NCBI GenBank assembly: GCA_002943765.1
Contig: PQWQ01000005.1
Coordinates: forward strand, 3,349,001-3,413,000
Reading direction: 5' to 3'
DNA length: 64,000 bases
Source of the DNA: Psoroptes ovis
Lineage: Eukaryota > Arthropoda > Arachnida > Sarcoptiformes > Psoroptidae
Made by a program: the position numbers and the translations under genes. The notes below the pieces were generated by a model that saw only the letters and a program-made list of their open reading frames with translations, searched no databases and was not told where the DNA came from. Position 1 is the first letter of the stretch, and each line of letters starts with the position of its first letter. This document shows, one piece after another, positions 1 to 10,376 of this stretch.

Positions 1-194
1 CGTGTTCTTCCATCATTTATAATAATCATTTGTCACTTATCATTTTACAAATTATATGTATGTTTGTCTTCTTTTTTTATCTCATTTATCACTGTCCTAA
101 CAAAACAAAAATTTAAAAATTTAAAATTTGACCGAACAAAAAAAACCAAAATTTCCTTTACAACTTTAAAAAAGCTTAAATTACCGCTTACAAG

Positions 195-3100
195 CTGTAA
201 TTCTACATCAACGACATCAGCTGTGACAGCAGTAGTATCAGCGAATGTTGCACCAGTAACATCGAATATTGTTGGTCAAAACATTAATGTTGGTGGAAAT
301 AATGGTGGACAAACACAACAAGTTTCGATGGTCACATTACCATCGCCAACATTGACGATGCCACCGGCTTTGAATAATGGTGGTATTAAAATTGGTATGA
401 CCCCTGGTGGTCATTGTCAGCAACAACCGCAGCCACAACAGCATCAGCCATCAACATCATCGGTCCCAGCAGCAGCAACAACATCAGTACCGGGTACACC
501 GATAATGAGTTCGAATATTAATCTATCACGGCCACCATCGCCTACGACAACGATGAATATGAATCAGCAACAACAACAACAACAGCAAACAACGATTGAT
601 CCAAATCATCCATCAATTGGATTGGTAAAAACATTTGAAAAATTTTGATTTTCTTATAACTATATCATTCCATTTCACTCCTTTCTTAAATTAACCCTTT
701 GAATCCTTGAAACTTAGATGTTCCTAGTTTTCATTTCATTCCATTTCAAAAGCTTTCTTATTTGTTTTTCTTTGAATTATTTGTGTTTTTAATATGTCAT
801 TTGAAATTGTTTAATTAATCGGATTTAATTTTCAAATCAATTGTTTTTATCCCTTAAATCTCTAGTCAAACAATTCAACGAATAATCAGAATCAAATACA
901 ATCATCATCAGCAACAACAAATATACCACCAGTATCGTCGATGGCCACCAATCAACAACAGCAACAGCAGCAGCAGCAACAACAACAACAACATACATCG
1001 GCTATAATTGGATCGACTAAACAACAATTAACATCGACAACATCGTTGACTACGGCGGCCGGTTCAAAACTTCCATCGACGAAAAGTATGTTTTTGATTC
1101 GATTCGTTTGTGTTTAATTAATATTATCTTAATAATCTCTGAATTAGAAGACCAAGACCATATACAATCGAATTTAGAATCAAAACTGACGGAAATATTT
1201 GCCCCGACAGCTGCAACATTATCATCATCATCATCGGCAAGAACGGCAGCCGATCAAATGCATTCACATTCGGCTGCACCGACACCGGCACCAGCAATCG
1301 CTCCACCGGTCAACAGCAATCAACTAACGAATCAATTGAATGCACATTTGATGAATGTTCAGCCAACATTGCAGCAGCAGCAACCGCAACAACATTCGAA
1401 TTCGATTCAAAATCAACAACAGCATCAGCCACAGCAGCAGCAGCAACCGCAACATCCAACTCAGCAGCCATTGCTCCAACAGTCGCAACAACACCAGCAA
1501 CAACAGCCGCAATCAAATTCATTGGGTCATTCGGATTCGGAATCATTACCACGGCCACCGTTGGTTCAACAACAATCGATCCCAATCATTTCGACCAATC
1601 ATAGTACCAATAACAATAATTCTGTGCCTGCGTCTTCAGCTGCGTCAACGAATCCGTCAGCTGCAGTTGCAACCAATGTTCCCGTTATACCTACTTCATC
1701 GATTGCATTAGAACAATCATTAGCCAGTATTATATCGACAACGAAAACAACACCGGCTACGAATAAGACGATCACAACAATGGCTACAATGAACAATAAT
1801 AATAATGCCAGTACACTGCCGTCCAATATGATACAATCTGGTCAAAATATTCAACCGATGCAACAGCAATCAGTTAATAACAATAATGCTAGTCTACAAC
1901 AACAACCACCACCACCACAACCAACGATGATGACAGCAGCAACAACTACAACAACAACAACAGCGCCACCTTCGGTGTCTTTGTTGAATGATCATCGCAA
2001 TCAGCAACAACAACCTTTAAGTACTAATCCTGCGGCTGTCAAAAAATTTTCAAGATTTTCTGTTACACCTGTTGCCGAACCAGTTCAAATACAATCATCC
2101 GTAATCACACAGCAACAACCATCGCATCGAATTCTTTCAAAATCACCGTCTTTCGATATGATGAATAATAAAAATGTATTATCATCATCATCATCAATTA
2201 CTAGTCACAATACACAACAACAACAGCAACAAAAATCAACACAATCAATGATAATTAATAATAATTTCAATCAAAATAATAATGATGTTAGCTCTTTCAA
2301 TGATGATTCGAAATCGAATGCCCATGATCAGCAGCCACAATTATCTTCGAATTCACCGGCACCGACTTCTAATTCGAATGCTGATACTAGTAAAAATTTA
2401 CAAGTACAAACATCATCGCCATTGAAATCACATCGAACATCGCGATTCATTGTAACACCGGCCGAGGTCCAGATGCCGCCACCACCATCACAAGCACCGA
2501 TCGCTGTGTTGTCGACCGAAGCCAATATGATTGATTCGAATTTCAAAGATTCTTGTTCACAAACATCACCAGGGTTACTTAAGGTAATTAGCGATGTTAG
2601 TCAATGTTGATATCTGGTTGATAATTCAATGTTTTTAACTCTTGATTATAGAATAACAATGTGGAAACTGATTCAACTGATAATTCGAATGCTGATGAGC
2701 ATAACCATCAATCGAATGTAATTGCAACACATACATCAGCAGCCATTCGTAAAGAAGTTAGTCATTCGGATAGTAAATGTTCAGTCAGTTCTGGTTCTGG
2801 ATCATATGAATCGGCCAGCTCAGCTTTATCGGAAATCAATGAAAACAATGATTGTTCTTCGACGATTAACAATAATAATAATGTGAATAATAATGCCAGC
2901 AGCGATCAACCAAAACCGACGCAAATTGTTGATCACAAAATTCCATCGCTCCCTGCGACAACAGCATCATCGCTCACTTCGGATGAAGATGAAGATGATG
3001 GACATCATTCGGATGGTTGCTTAAGCGGTACGACTGGTGGTTCAACAAACATAGCCGCATCTTTAGACCCGAATATTAGTCCCGAAATGACCAATTCGAC

Positions 3101-5436
3101 CGGTGATAGCAGTTATAATACATATCCATATGTATTACGACGATATGCTTCGGCCTTGGATCTTTCGAAACAAAATGAAGTTGTATTGATGGATGATAGC
3201 TTGCAAGCAAATGTACCGGCACCGCTGAAATCATCTAATATTCAGCCATCAATGGCTTCAGCAGCAGCAGCAGTAACATCATCGAATCATAATGAAGTTT
3301 TGCAACAATATTTGACTGGTATGTATTCGAATTTTATTTTTGTTTTTAGCCCTATAGATCATAGATAATTCATATTCAAAAATTATGAAAATATTAAATT
3401 TAGATTATCAAAATTATATTGATCCATCCAATAATAATAATAATGATAAAATCATTCAACAACCATTACTAGCTAAACCAATTCCTATGTTAGCTGAATG
3501 TCAACAACAACAGCAACACCATTCATCATCATCATCGTTGCCATCTTCGAGACGTGCATCGACAAATTATCCACCAAGTCAGCTAGCATTAGCATCACAA
3601 TTGGCCAGTGGCCTCCATCAACCGACACGTGTTTTCATACGAATACCGGTCAAAGATGTCGGCATACAAGTTGATCTTGATGATGATAATTGTCAAACGT
3701 GTCCATCATGCAGAAATAGACTGAAAGATATGACTGATTCACAGTCTCAAAATGAACAACAACAACAACAACAACAACAGCAATCGAACACTGTTACATT
3801 GGCACAATTATCATTAAAAGATCAACAATTTCTATTGCATCAAGCTGTTAATTATGTTCTGATGTCTTTACATCAAAATATGGGACTACTAGCGCCACCA
3901 TTTTTCTCTTCAACTCAACAACAACAACAATCGCGGCCACAAGAACAGCCTGTTCATCAAATGATTCCATTGGAAAAATCAACATCAGCAATGACGGTGC
4001 CTAAACATACGCTTCAAAGTGATCAAGAATCAAAGAACAATGATTCGAAATGTACCAAACAAAACCGTTCGATATCGGTTGATAATGGACAATTGTGTAA
4101 AAATGCAAATAATATTTGGCAAAAACTTCAACAACAGCAACAACAGAAACAAATACCGATTGAAAATACTCAACCACCATTGTCGATGCCGCCGCCGACC
4201 ACCACTCAGCCAATTGGATTGGAAAATTTTGTCAATTCATGGCCAGATACATCGACAACTTCGGCTGTGATTAATGGAACATTTGATTTTTCAAATATTA
4301 AAGTATGGTATTTTTTTACCGTTGAAATCAGCTGATTTTAATTCATTTTTCTCATTCATTCAATCAATTAGACAACAAATGTTCCAACTGCTCATACTGA
4401 TGCTTTGGATTCGGAATTTGATCACCTGGTTAAAAGGTATGGCTTGGTACCTTTGAAATTCAAATTTCCTATATAAAATGTTTTGTTAAATTTTCTATTT
4501 AGACATGAAATGGAAAGAAAAGCAATGCAACAACGGCAACAAGATGAAATTGAAAGATTGGCTCAAAATCTTCGACAGCAGCAGCAGTCCCAGTCCCAGC
4601 AACAACAACCACCACCAGTTGAAAGACAATCTCTGTCACAAATGATGATCACGGACAATAGTCGAAAACCACCATCGGGTACACCGAATTCATCGAATCA
4701 TTCATCGAAAGCATCGACACCGCCGCATCAACCGCTGCAGAGTACAACCGGTAATATTCCAAACACTTCGAATACTGCAAATGTCAACAGTAATAATAAT
4801 AATAATAACAAAAATCTAATGAATGATGAATTATTACTGCGAATGTTGCAAAATTTCACAATGAATTCAAATTCCGCCGGCTCGCAATCAATGCAGTCGA
4901 CACCAGCATCAACATTGAATCAAATACGTGAAGAACAAAGTAAAAAATGGATGAATTCATCACCGGTACCACCACCACCAGCGCCATCTACAACAGCAGC
5001 AGTCATACAATCATCTATGACGACCAATAATATTAGTAATCTAATATCATCATCATCATCGACAACAGCATCACCATTATCATCATCGATTAAACGTACA
5101 TTTAGTTTGACTAATGCTGCTACTGTTTTAAATCAACATCAACAGCAACAACAAATGACCCCAATGTCTAACAATAATAACAATGGTCAACAACAACCTA
5201 ATCGAAATGTTTTAAAACAAACAAGATCATCGAATCAAGTAAATTACGTCAGTAATAATAATAATGGTATTCGAAATCAATTTCAATCGATTCAACAACA
5301 GCAGCAGCAACCGCAACAACATTCCAATCAACCAACGACATCTCAACAACAGCAATCACAAGCTGCCAATAATAATAACAATAGTAATAATAATGGTAAT
5401 AATAATAATAATAATTCAATGATATCGAATTCTTAG
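195..5436 (+). CDS. wnk: WNK-type kinase, C-terminal tail exons (5' part outside window)
   Basis: Seven exons are supported: 195-624 (its 5' edge is uncertain), 866-1085, 1148-2583, 2652-3318, 3404-4302, 4372-4436 and 4503-5436. The introns are 62-241 nt with GT..AG ends, and the phases (0,1,0,1,0,2) close to a TAG at 5434-5436. About 1,550 residues are encoded, mostly Q, N, S, T and P runs. Two RFxV motifs are visible, RFSV at 2053-2064 and RFIV at 2443-2454, each followed by T-P. Exons 6-7 encode a short heptad-like segment (EFDHLVKRHEMERK, then RQQDEIERL). In WNK kinases RFxV motifs dock the CCT domains of SPAK/OSR1, and a similar R-H-x-x-E / R-Q-x-x-E-I-E coiled coil lies near the C-terminus. 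The kinase domain would be upstream, beyond base 1. The identification rests on short motifs in a low-complexity tail, so another Q-rich protein remains possible. Confidence 0.65.
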
Positions 5437-6810
5437 GGATCGATCATCCATCATCTTCATCGATTGATAAATCGTTAAATCAATTTAATATTATTAATGC
5501 ATCGATAACATTATGGATAAATCTGATTATTATTATCATCGTTATCACATTGATTAATTAATTTATTGATTAATTTATTCATCATTATTGTGATCACTCC
5601 GGTCATCATTATTATTATTCAATATCGATATAAAACCATCCTTAGATTGATCATTATCATTGATTGATTGATTATCACCATTACAATTAATTAATCAATT
5701 AATCCATCTTAACATTTTTTTTCTCGCATCATAATTTCGAATGAAATTGCCTACGATCATCATCATCATTATCCAATATCAACTTTATCAACCAACGATA
5801 TACGCCACCAACACTACACCCACAACCACAAGCACACACACACCCATTCACTAAATACTAATCAAAATTTAATGGATTTATACCTTACCTTTTTATAAAC
5901 ACAATGAATGCACACATATGTATTACACGTGTGTGCGTGTCTGCAAGTATGTGATTGATTAATTGATTGATTGATTGCAATCGACAAAATATTTATATGA
6001 AACAAAAAAAAAACAAAGATTTTAAATTATTGTCTTTATTATTATTCATTATTGATCATTATTATTCATCATCATTATCAAGCTATAATCTTTAAATTTC
6101 AATGAAACCATTTTTTAAGGTAATAATAATTATTGTCTCTCTCTCTCCGGAAAATCAAATGCAATCTTTTATTTTCTCACCACTCATCAAATTAATGCGA
6201 TTCATTCATTTTTCATTCAATTCATTCAATTCAAAGCATTTGTTTTATTGGCAATTTTTGAATATTTTAAATCCATTAAAATCAATTGATTTAAGAAGAA
6301 AATAATCTTGAAGATGATTGAAATTATTGTGAACCACACACTAAGACATTGATACATTCAATAAGAATGGTGAACAAACATCCAAAGAAAACGAAACGAT
6401 TGTGTCATCATATATTAGGACGTCCGGAAAGTTTTTTCCGATTATATCGTAGGGGGAATAATAAGAAAATCGGCAAGAACTTATCGGACAACCTAATATT
6501 TATGTGTTTTTGATTTATTCATTATTTTTCATTTCATTCATTTTCACTGAAATTTTTTTTTCTTAAAACTAAATGTGCATCAAATTATTCAAATACATCA
6601 TTCAGACATTGATCATTCATTCACTGATTCATTAATTCATCAAAAAATACGATACACATTAAAACAACACGTATAAAATAATTAATTTTTACTCTTTTTT
6701 CATTTTTTCTTTGAATGTTTTTCTCTTTTTCATTTTTTATTATTATTACTATCATTAAGATTATAATTAATCGAAAAAATTTGAATAAAATTTGAAAATT
6801 AAATTTTATA
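5437..6810 (+). other. 3' UTR and 3' flank of the WNK-type gene
   Basis: No coding sequence follows the TAG at 5434-5436. The stretch is rich in ATT/ATC runs and contains an 80-bp MITE (6415-6496). The first good AATAAA on this strand that I see is at 6784-6789, which would make a 3' UTR of about 1.35 kb. The end point is inferred from that hexamer only. Confidence 0.45.
6415..6496. mobile_element. mariner-type MITE, group B copy 1
   Basis: An 82-bp nearly palindromic element begins TTAGG and ends CCTAA, with TA on both sides (6413-6414 and 6497-6498). The terminal arms match over about 28 bp with a few mismatches; the inner arms read CCGATTATATCG on one side and AATCGGCAAGAAC on the other. 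The same element recurs at 53858-53937. There is no coding capacity. TA flanks and TTAGG-type termini are typical of Tc1/mariner elements. Confidence 0.85.
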
Positions 6811-6839
6811 ATTTTGGTTTTTTAATAATTTTTCTAAAG

Positions 6840-6940
6840 AAAAAACCATTATTTTCGTTGCGTTTTGCTAAACATGACAATGATTTTTGGTGAGTTGTGA
6901 CGCGAATTCAGTTTTTCAAACAAAGCAAAGGCTATAGACT

Positions 6941-6973
<33 letters not shown>

Positions 6974-7097
6974 GAGAAAAAAAGGTAAGCTAAAACAAAA
7001 GCTAATCACATGCTCAAATTACAAAAAGTTTTTGATAATTTGTATTGGCTTGAATTTCAATTTTGAATTTTTTTTTTTTTAAAGACACATGTCGCCA
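6840..7097. other. intergenic AT-rich spacer with poly-T tracts
   Basis: The spacer between the WNK 3' end and the satellite holds a 29-nt T run at 6945-6973 and a 12-nt T run at 7069-7080. The long T run could be the reversed poly-A tail of a minus-strand retrocopy, but I recognise no SINE or LINE body beside it. Confidence 0.5.
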
Positions 7098-7977
7098 TCT
7101 ATTAGAATTTTAAGTATTTTTTCGGAATTTTCAAAAATTTCATCGATGTATAGCCTTAGATTTTTTCGAAAAATTCAAAAATTTTGTCAATGGATAGCCT
7201 TAGATTTTTTCGATTTTTTCAAAAATTTTGACGATGGATAGCCTTAGATTTTTTCGAAAAATTTAAAAATTTTGACGATAGATAGCCTTATATTTTTTCG
7301 ATTTTTTGAAAAATTTTGACGATAGATAGCCTTAGATTTTTTCGAAATTTTGAAAAATTTCCACGTATTATAGCCTTAGATTTTTTCGATTTTTTCAAAA
7401 ATTTTGACGATGGATAGCCTTAGATTTTTTCGAAAAATTTAAAAATTTTGACGATAGATAGCCTTATATTTTTTCGATTTTTTCAAAAATTTTGACGATG
7501 GATAGCCTTAGATTTTTTCGAAATTTTGAAAAATTTTGACGATAGATAGCCTTAGATTTTTTCGATTTTTTGAAAAATTTCCACGTATTATAGCCTTAGA
7601 TTTTTTCGATTTTTTGAAAAATTTTGACGATAGATAGCCTTAGATTTTTTCGATTTTTTCAAAAATTTCCACGTACTATAGCCTTAGATTTTTTGGAAAT
7701 TTTGAAAAATTTTGACGATGGATAGCCTTAGATTTTTTGGAAATTTCGAAAAATTTCCACGTACTATAGCCTTAGATTTTTTGGAAATTTTGAAAAATTT
7801 TGACGATGGATAGCCTTAGATTTTTTGGAAATTTCGAAAAATTTCCACGTATTATAGCCTTAGATTTTTGAAATTTTGAAAAATTTTGACGATGGATAGC
7901 CTTAGATTTTTTCGATTTTTCGAAAAATTTTGACGATGGATAGCCTTAGATTTTTTCGAAAAATTTAAAAATTTCCA
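7098..7977 (-). repeat. 44-bp satellite array, left block (reversed orientation)
   Basis: About 19 tandem units carry the landmark TAGCCTTAGATTTTTT, starting at 7151, 7195, 7239 and so on to 7941. The spacing is 44 bp apart from about 2 bp lost near 7861-7880. Units alternate between a GACGATGGA type and a CCACGTATTA type. The block is the reverse complement of the right-hand array (12896-16438). The leftmost unit (7098-7150) is diverged, as expected at an array edge. Confidence 0.95.
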
Positions 7978-8083
7978 TCGAAAAGGCTATCTATCGTCAA
8001 AATTTTTCAAAATTTCGAAAAAATCTAAGGCTATCCATCGTCAAAATTTTTCAAAAAATCGAAAAAATCTAAGGCTATCCATC
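7978..8083 (+). repeat. 44-bp satellite, short flipped segment left of the LINE
   Basis: At about 7978-7982 the satellite switches orientation. AAGGCTAT landmarks then stand at 7983, 8027 and 8071, exactly 44 bp apart. The third unit is cut after 13 bp by the retrotransposon at 8084 and resumes at 12895. Confidence 0.95.
8077..8083. repeat. left target-site duplication of the LINE (ATCCATC)
   Basis: ATCCATC at 8077-8083 is repeated at 12895-12901. The first A of the right copy is shared with the poly-A tail, so the duplication is 6 or 7 bp. It lies at the same position of the satellite monomer on both sides. Confidence 0.85.
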
Positions 8084-8197
8084 CTCCAAGTCGAAATAGT
8101 CGTTCTATTTACAACATCAAAATAAAAATTTGAATTTAAAAAATTTTTATTTTTCACCTATCTTAATTAATTAGTTTGAAATTAATATTATCGTTCC

Positions 8198-9250
8198 ATG
8201 ATGTCTAATTTTGAGAAATTCTACGTATCGTCGAGTAAGAAATGGTGCGATTTCTTGAAAAATATAGCCAATATGCATGGTAACACTGGCATATCAAATT
8301 ACAAACAAGATCTATCAAATTGCGCTCTTTTCATCGAAGAATTATACAGCTCAGCAATCAATGAAATAAATATATTACAAAAACAACAACGAAAAACTGA
8401 ACAGAAATCTTTCGCTCAAACTATTCAAAATGCCAACATGAATGTAAAGGATCATTTGAAGCAAAAAAAGACAGAACATGTTTGTATTGTACAACCTGAT
8501 GAAAACAATACCTTGATTTCCGATTCAAATCAAACCATATCATGTTTAAAGGCCACATTAACTACTAAGAAAATAGCAGAGACTGGTATAAAGATTATTA
8601 AGCCTATACCTGCACGTAACAAAAAAGCCATAATTAAATGCTCTACAAAAACTGATTGTTTGAATTTAATTGAAGAAATAAACAAAACGAAATGTGGAAT
8701 TAGAGCAGATATATCAAAAAAGAAAAATCCAAGAATTCAAATTCTTGGTGTAGAGAAGGAAATTGAAGACAATAATATTGTCAACTATATCATATCGCAA
8801 AATGATCAAATTAAAGAGTGTTTGGTGGGACAGAATTTGGTGATGAAGGTACTATTTTCAAAGGCTGACAGAGTTGGTACAAAATTCGTGATCATGGAGG
8901 TTTCTCCACAGATTTGGCAATTAATAATGAACACTGGCAAGATATTTATTGGATATAACTGTTGTATTGCAAAAAACAATGTGTCTATTCGTCATTGTAA
9001 GAAATGTCTGAGATTCGGGCATACCGAAAAATTTTGTAATAATCAATCTCTTTGTGCAAAATGTCATCAAAATCATTACACTCATCAGTGTACAAGTACA
9101 AGCACAGCAACACGTTGTTCAAATTGTATTTGGTTTAATAATAACAAGCATAAGCAGCTCAGTGTTGAACATTCTGTCTATGATAAAAAATGTCCACAGT
9201 ACCTTGCCGCTATAGAAATGAATTCAAAATTCTACGATTATGGCTATTAA
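8198..9250 (+). CDS. LINE ORF1, gag-like RNA-binding protein with CCHC knuckles
   Basis: 350 residues starting at tandem ATGs (8198, 8201). The N-terminal half is basic and unrecognised. Around residues 266-335 come three cysteine/histidine knuckles: CKKCLRFGHTEKFC, then CAKCHQNHYTHQC, then CSNC followed by a distant H..D..CPQY. This triple pattern is typical of ORF1 proteins of R1, I and Jockey-type LINEs, which bind element RNA in the ribonucleoprotein. The stop codon (9248-9250) lies inside the start of ORF2, which points to coupled translation. Codon use matches ORF2. Confidence 0.92.
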   Translation: MMSNFEKFYVSSSKKWCDFLKNIANMHGNTGISNYKQDLSNCALFIEELYSSAINEINILQKQQRKTEQKSFAQTIQNANMNVKDHLKQKKTEHVCIVQPDENNTLISDSNQTISCLKATLTTKKIAETGIKIIKPIPARNKKAIIKCSTKTDCLNLIEEINKTKCGIRADISKKKNPRIQILGVEKEIEDNNIVNYIISQNDQIKECLVGQNLVMKVLFSKADRVGTKFVIMEVSPQIWQLIMNTGKIFIGYNCCIAKNNVSIRHCKKCLRFGHTEKFCNNQSLCAKCHQNHYTHQCTSTSTATRCSNCIWFNNNKHKQLSVEHSVYDKKCPQYLAAIEMNSKFYDYGY

Positions 9251-10376
9251 AAACGATCAAAAAAGAATTTCAATGAAAATACTGCAACAGAATCTTCAAC
9301 ACAGCACCACAGCCTCATATAATTTAGTGTTGAATGCTGAGTTATTATGTTCAAAACTGATTGCGATTCAGGAACCGAATGTTACCAATGGCGTCATCAA
9401 TGGTTTTTCTGGCTATCATTTAATATGCCATCAATCTGCACCCAGATGTGCAATTGTATATAAAAATTTGAATGTTATTGCTTTGAAGCAATATATCACA
9501 TCAAACTGCACTTGTGCTCTGATTAACAACTCATTCATCTTTTGCTCTATTTATTTTTCATTCAACGATGGCATCGACAAATTGAATCATGATCTATTAT
9601 TGCTTGAAAAAATTATAAATGATTATTCAGAATACCCTCTAATCTTGTCTGGTGATTTTAATGCCCATCACCGAACGTGGGGCAGCCCGACCAACAACAA
9701 ACGTGGTGACATGATAATGAATTTGGTTGTTAATTATAATCTTATTGTATTAAATGTTGGCTCGCCAACGTTCTCTAATTCACGTAATTTCGTCAGTCAA
9801 ATTGATTTAACAATTATAAACGATACTGCAATTTCGTTGATTAACAACTGGAAGATAGAATGTCTAGAATCTGCTTCTGATCATCAATTAATATCATTTG
9901 AAATTAATTCCATTGCTCAATCATCTTGTAAATCTTTAACCAGAATCTACTCAACAAAAAATGCGAATTGGTCATCTTTCATTAGTGAAATTCAGCGAAC
10001 CATTCCACCAATAATGACAAAAATTGAGCAGGCTGTAAATGCGACCGAATTAGATAATGCTGTAACATGTGTGATATCAAAACTAAAAAATTCATGTGAT
10101 CACAATCTTCGTAAAATTAATCATGATAGACCATCTAATATTTCAAATGAATTGAAAAAACTTCATCAAATAATTAATAATCTACGTCGTCGATACCAGC
10201 GCCAGAAATGTCCAATAGCCCGTAATTCTTGGCGTATTAGATATATTGAATGTGTGAAAGACTATAAATCAAGACTAAATGAATTTAAAAAAATAAATGT
10301 CGTGAATTCTTTAGTAACCAAAGTGGAACAACGGTTTGGAAAAACGTATACAAATATTGCAAACCATCTACATTGA
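9240..10376 (+). CDS. LINE ORF2 part 1: AP-type endonuclease domain (frame-shifted from RT)
   Basis: 378 residues from ATG 9240, overlapping ORF1 by 11 nt. Endonuclease motifs of the APE-like LINE family are in order: QNLQ (17-20), QEP with the metal-binding E at 45, SGDFNAHHRTWGS (138-149, catalytic D139/N141), RGD (155-157), QIDLTI (188-192) and SDH (213-215). This domain nicks the target DNA to prime reverse transcription. The frame departs from the RT frame after the A7 run at 10287-10293. The last ~28 residues, to the TGA at 10374-10376, are therefore probably out of frame and not real protein. Confidence 0.9.
   Translation: MAIKNDQKRISMKILQQNLQHSTTASYNLVLNAELLCSKLIAIQEPNVTNGVINGFSGYHLICHQSAPRCAIVYKNLNVIALKQYITSNCTCALINNSFIFCSIYFSFNDGIDKLNHDLLLLEKIINDYSEYPLILSGDFNAHHRTWGSPTNNKRGDMIMNLVVNYNLIVLNVGSPTFSNSRNFVSQIDLTIINDTAISLINNWKIECLESASDHQLISFEINSIAQSSCKSLTRIYSTKNANWSSFISEIQRTIPPIMTKIEQAVNATELDNAVTCVISKLKNSCDHNLRKINHDRPSNISNELKKLHQIINNLRRRYQRQKCPIARNSWRIRYIECVKDYKSRLNEFKKINVVNSLVTKVEQRFGKTYTNIANHLH

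Noticed and set aside
1124..1826. Minus- and alternate-frame open frames over the WNK exons
   Set aside because: They are mirrors of CAA/CAG/GCA codon repeats in the spliced plus-strand gene.
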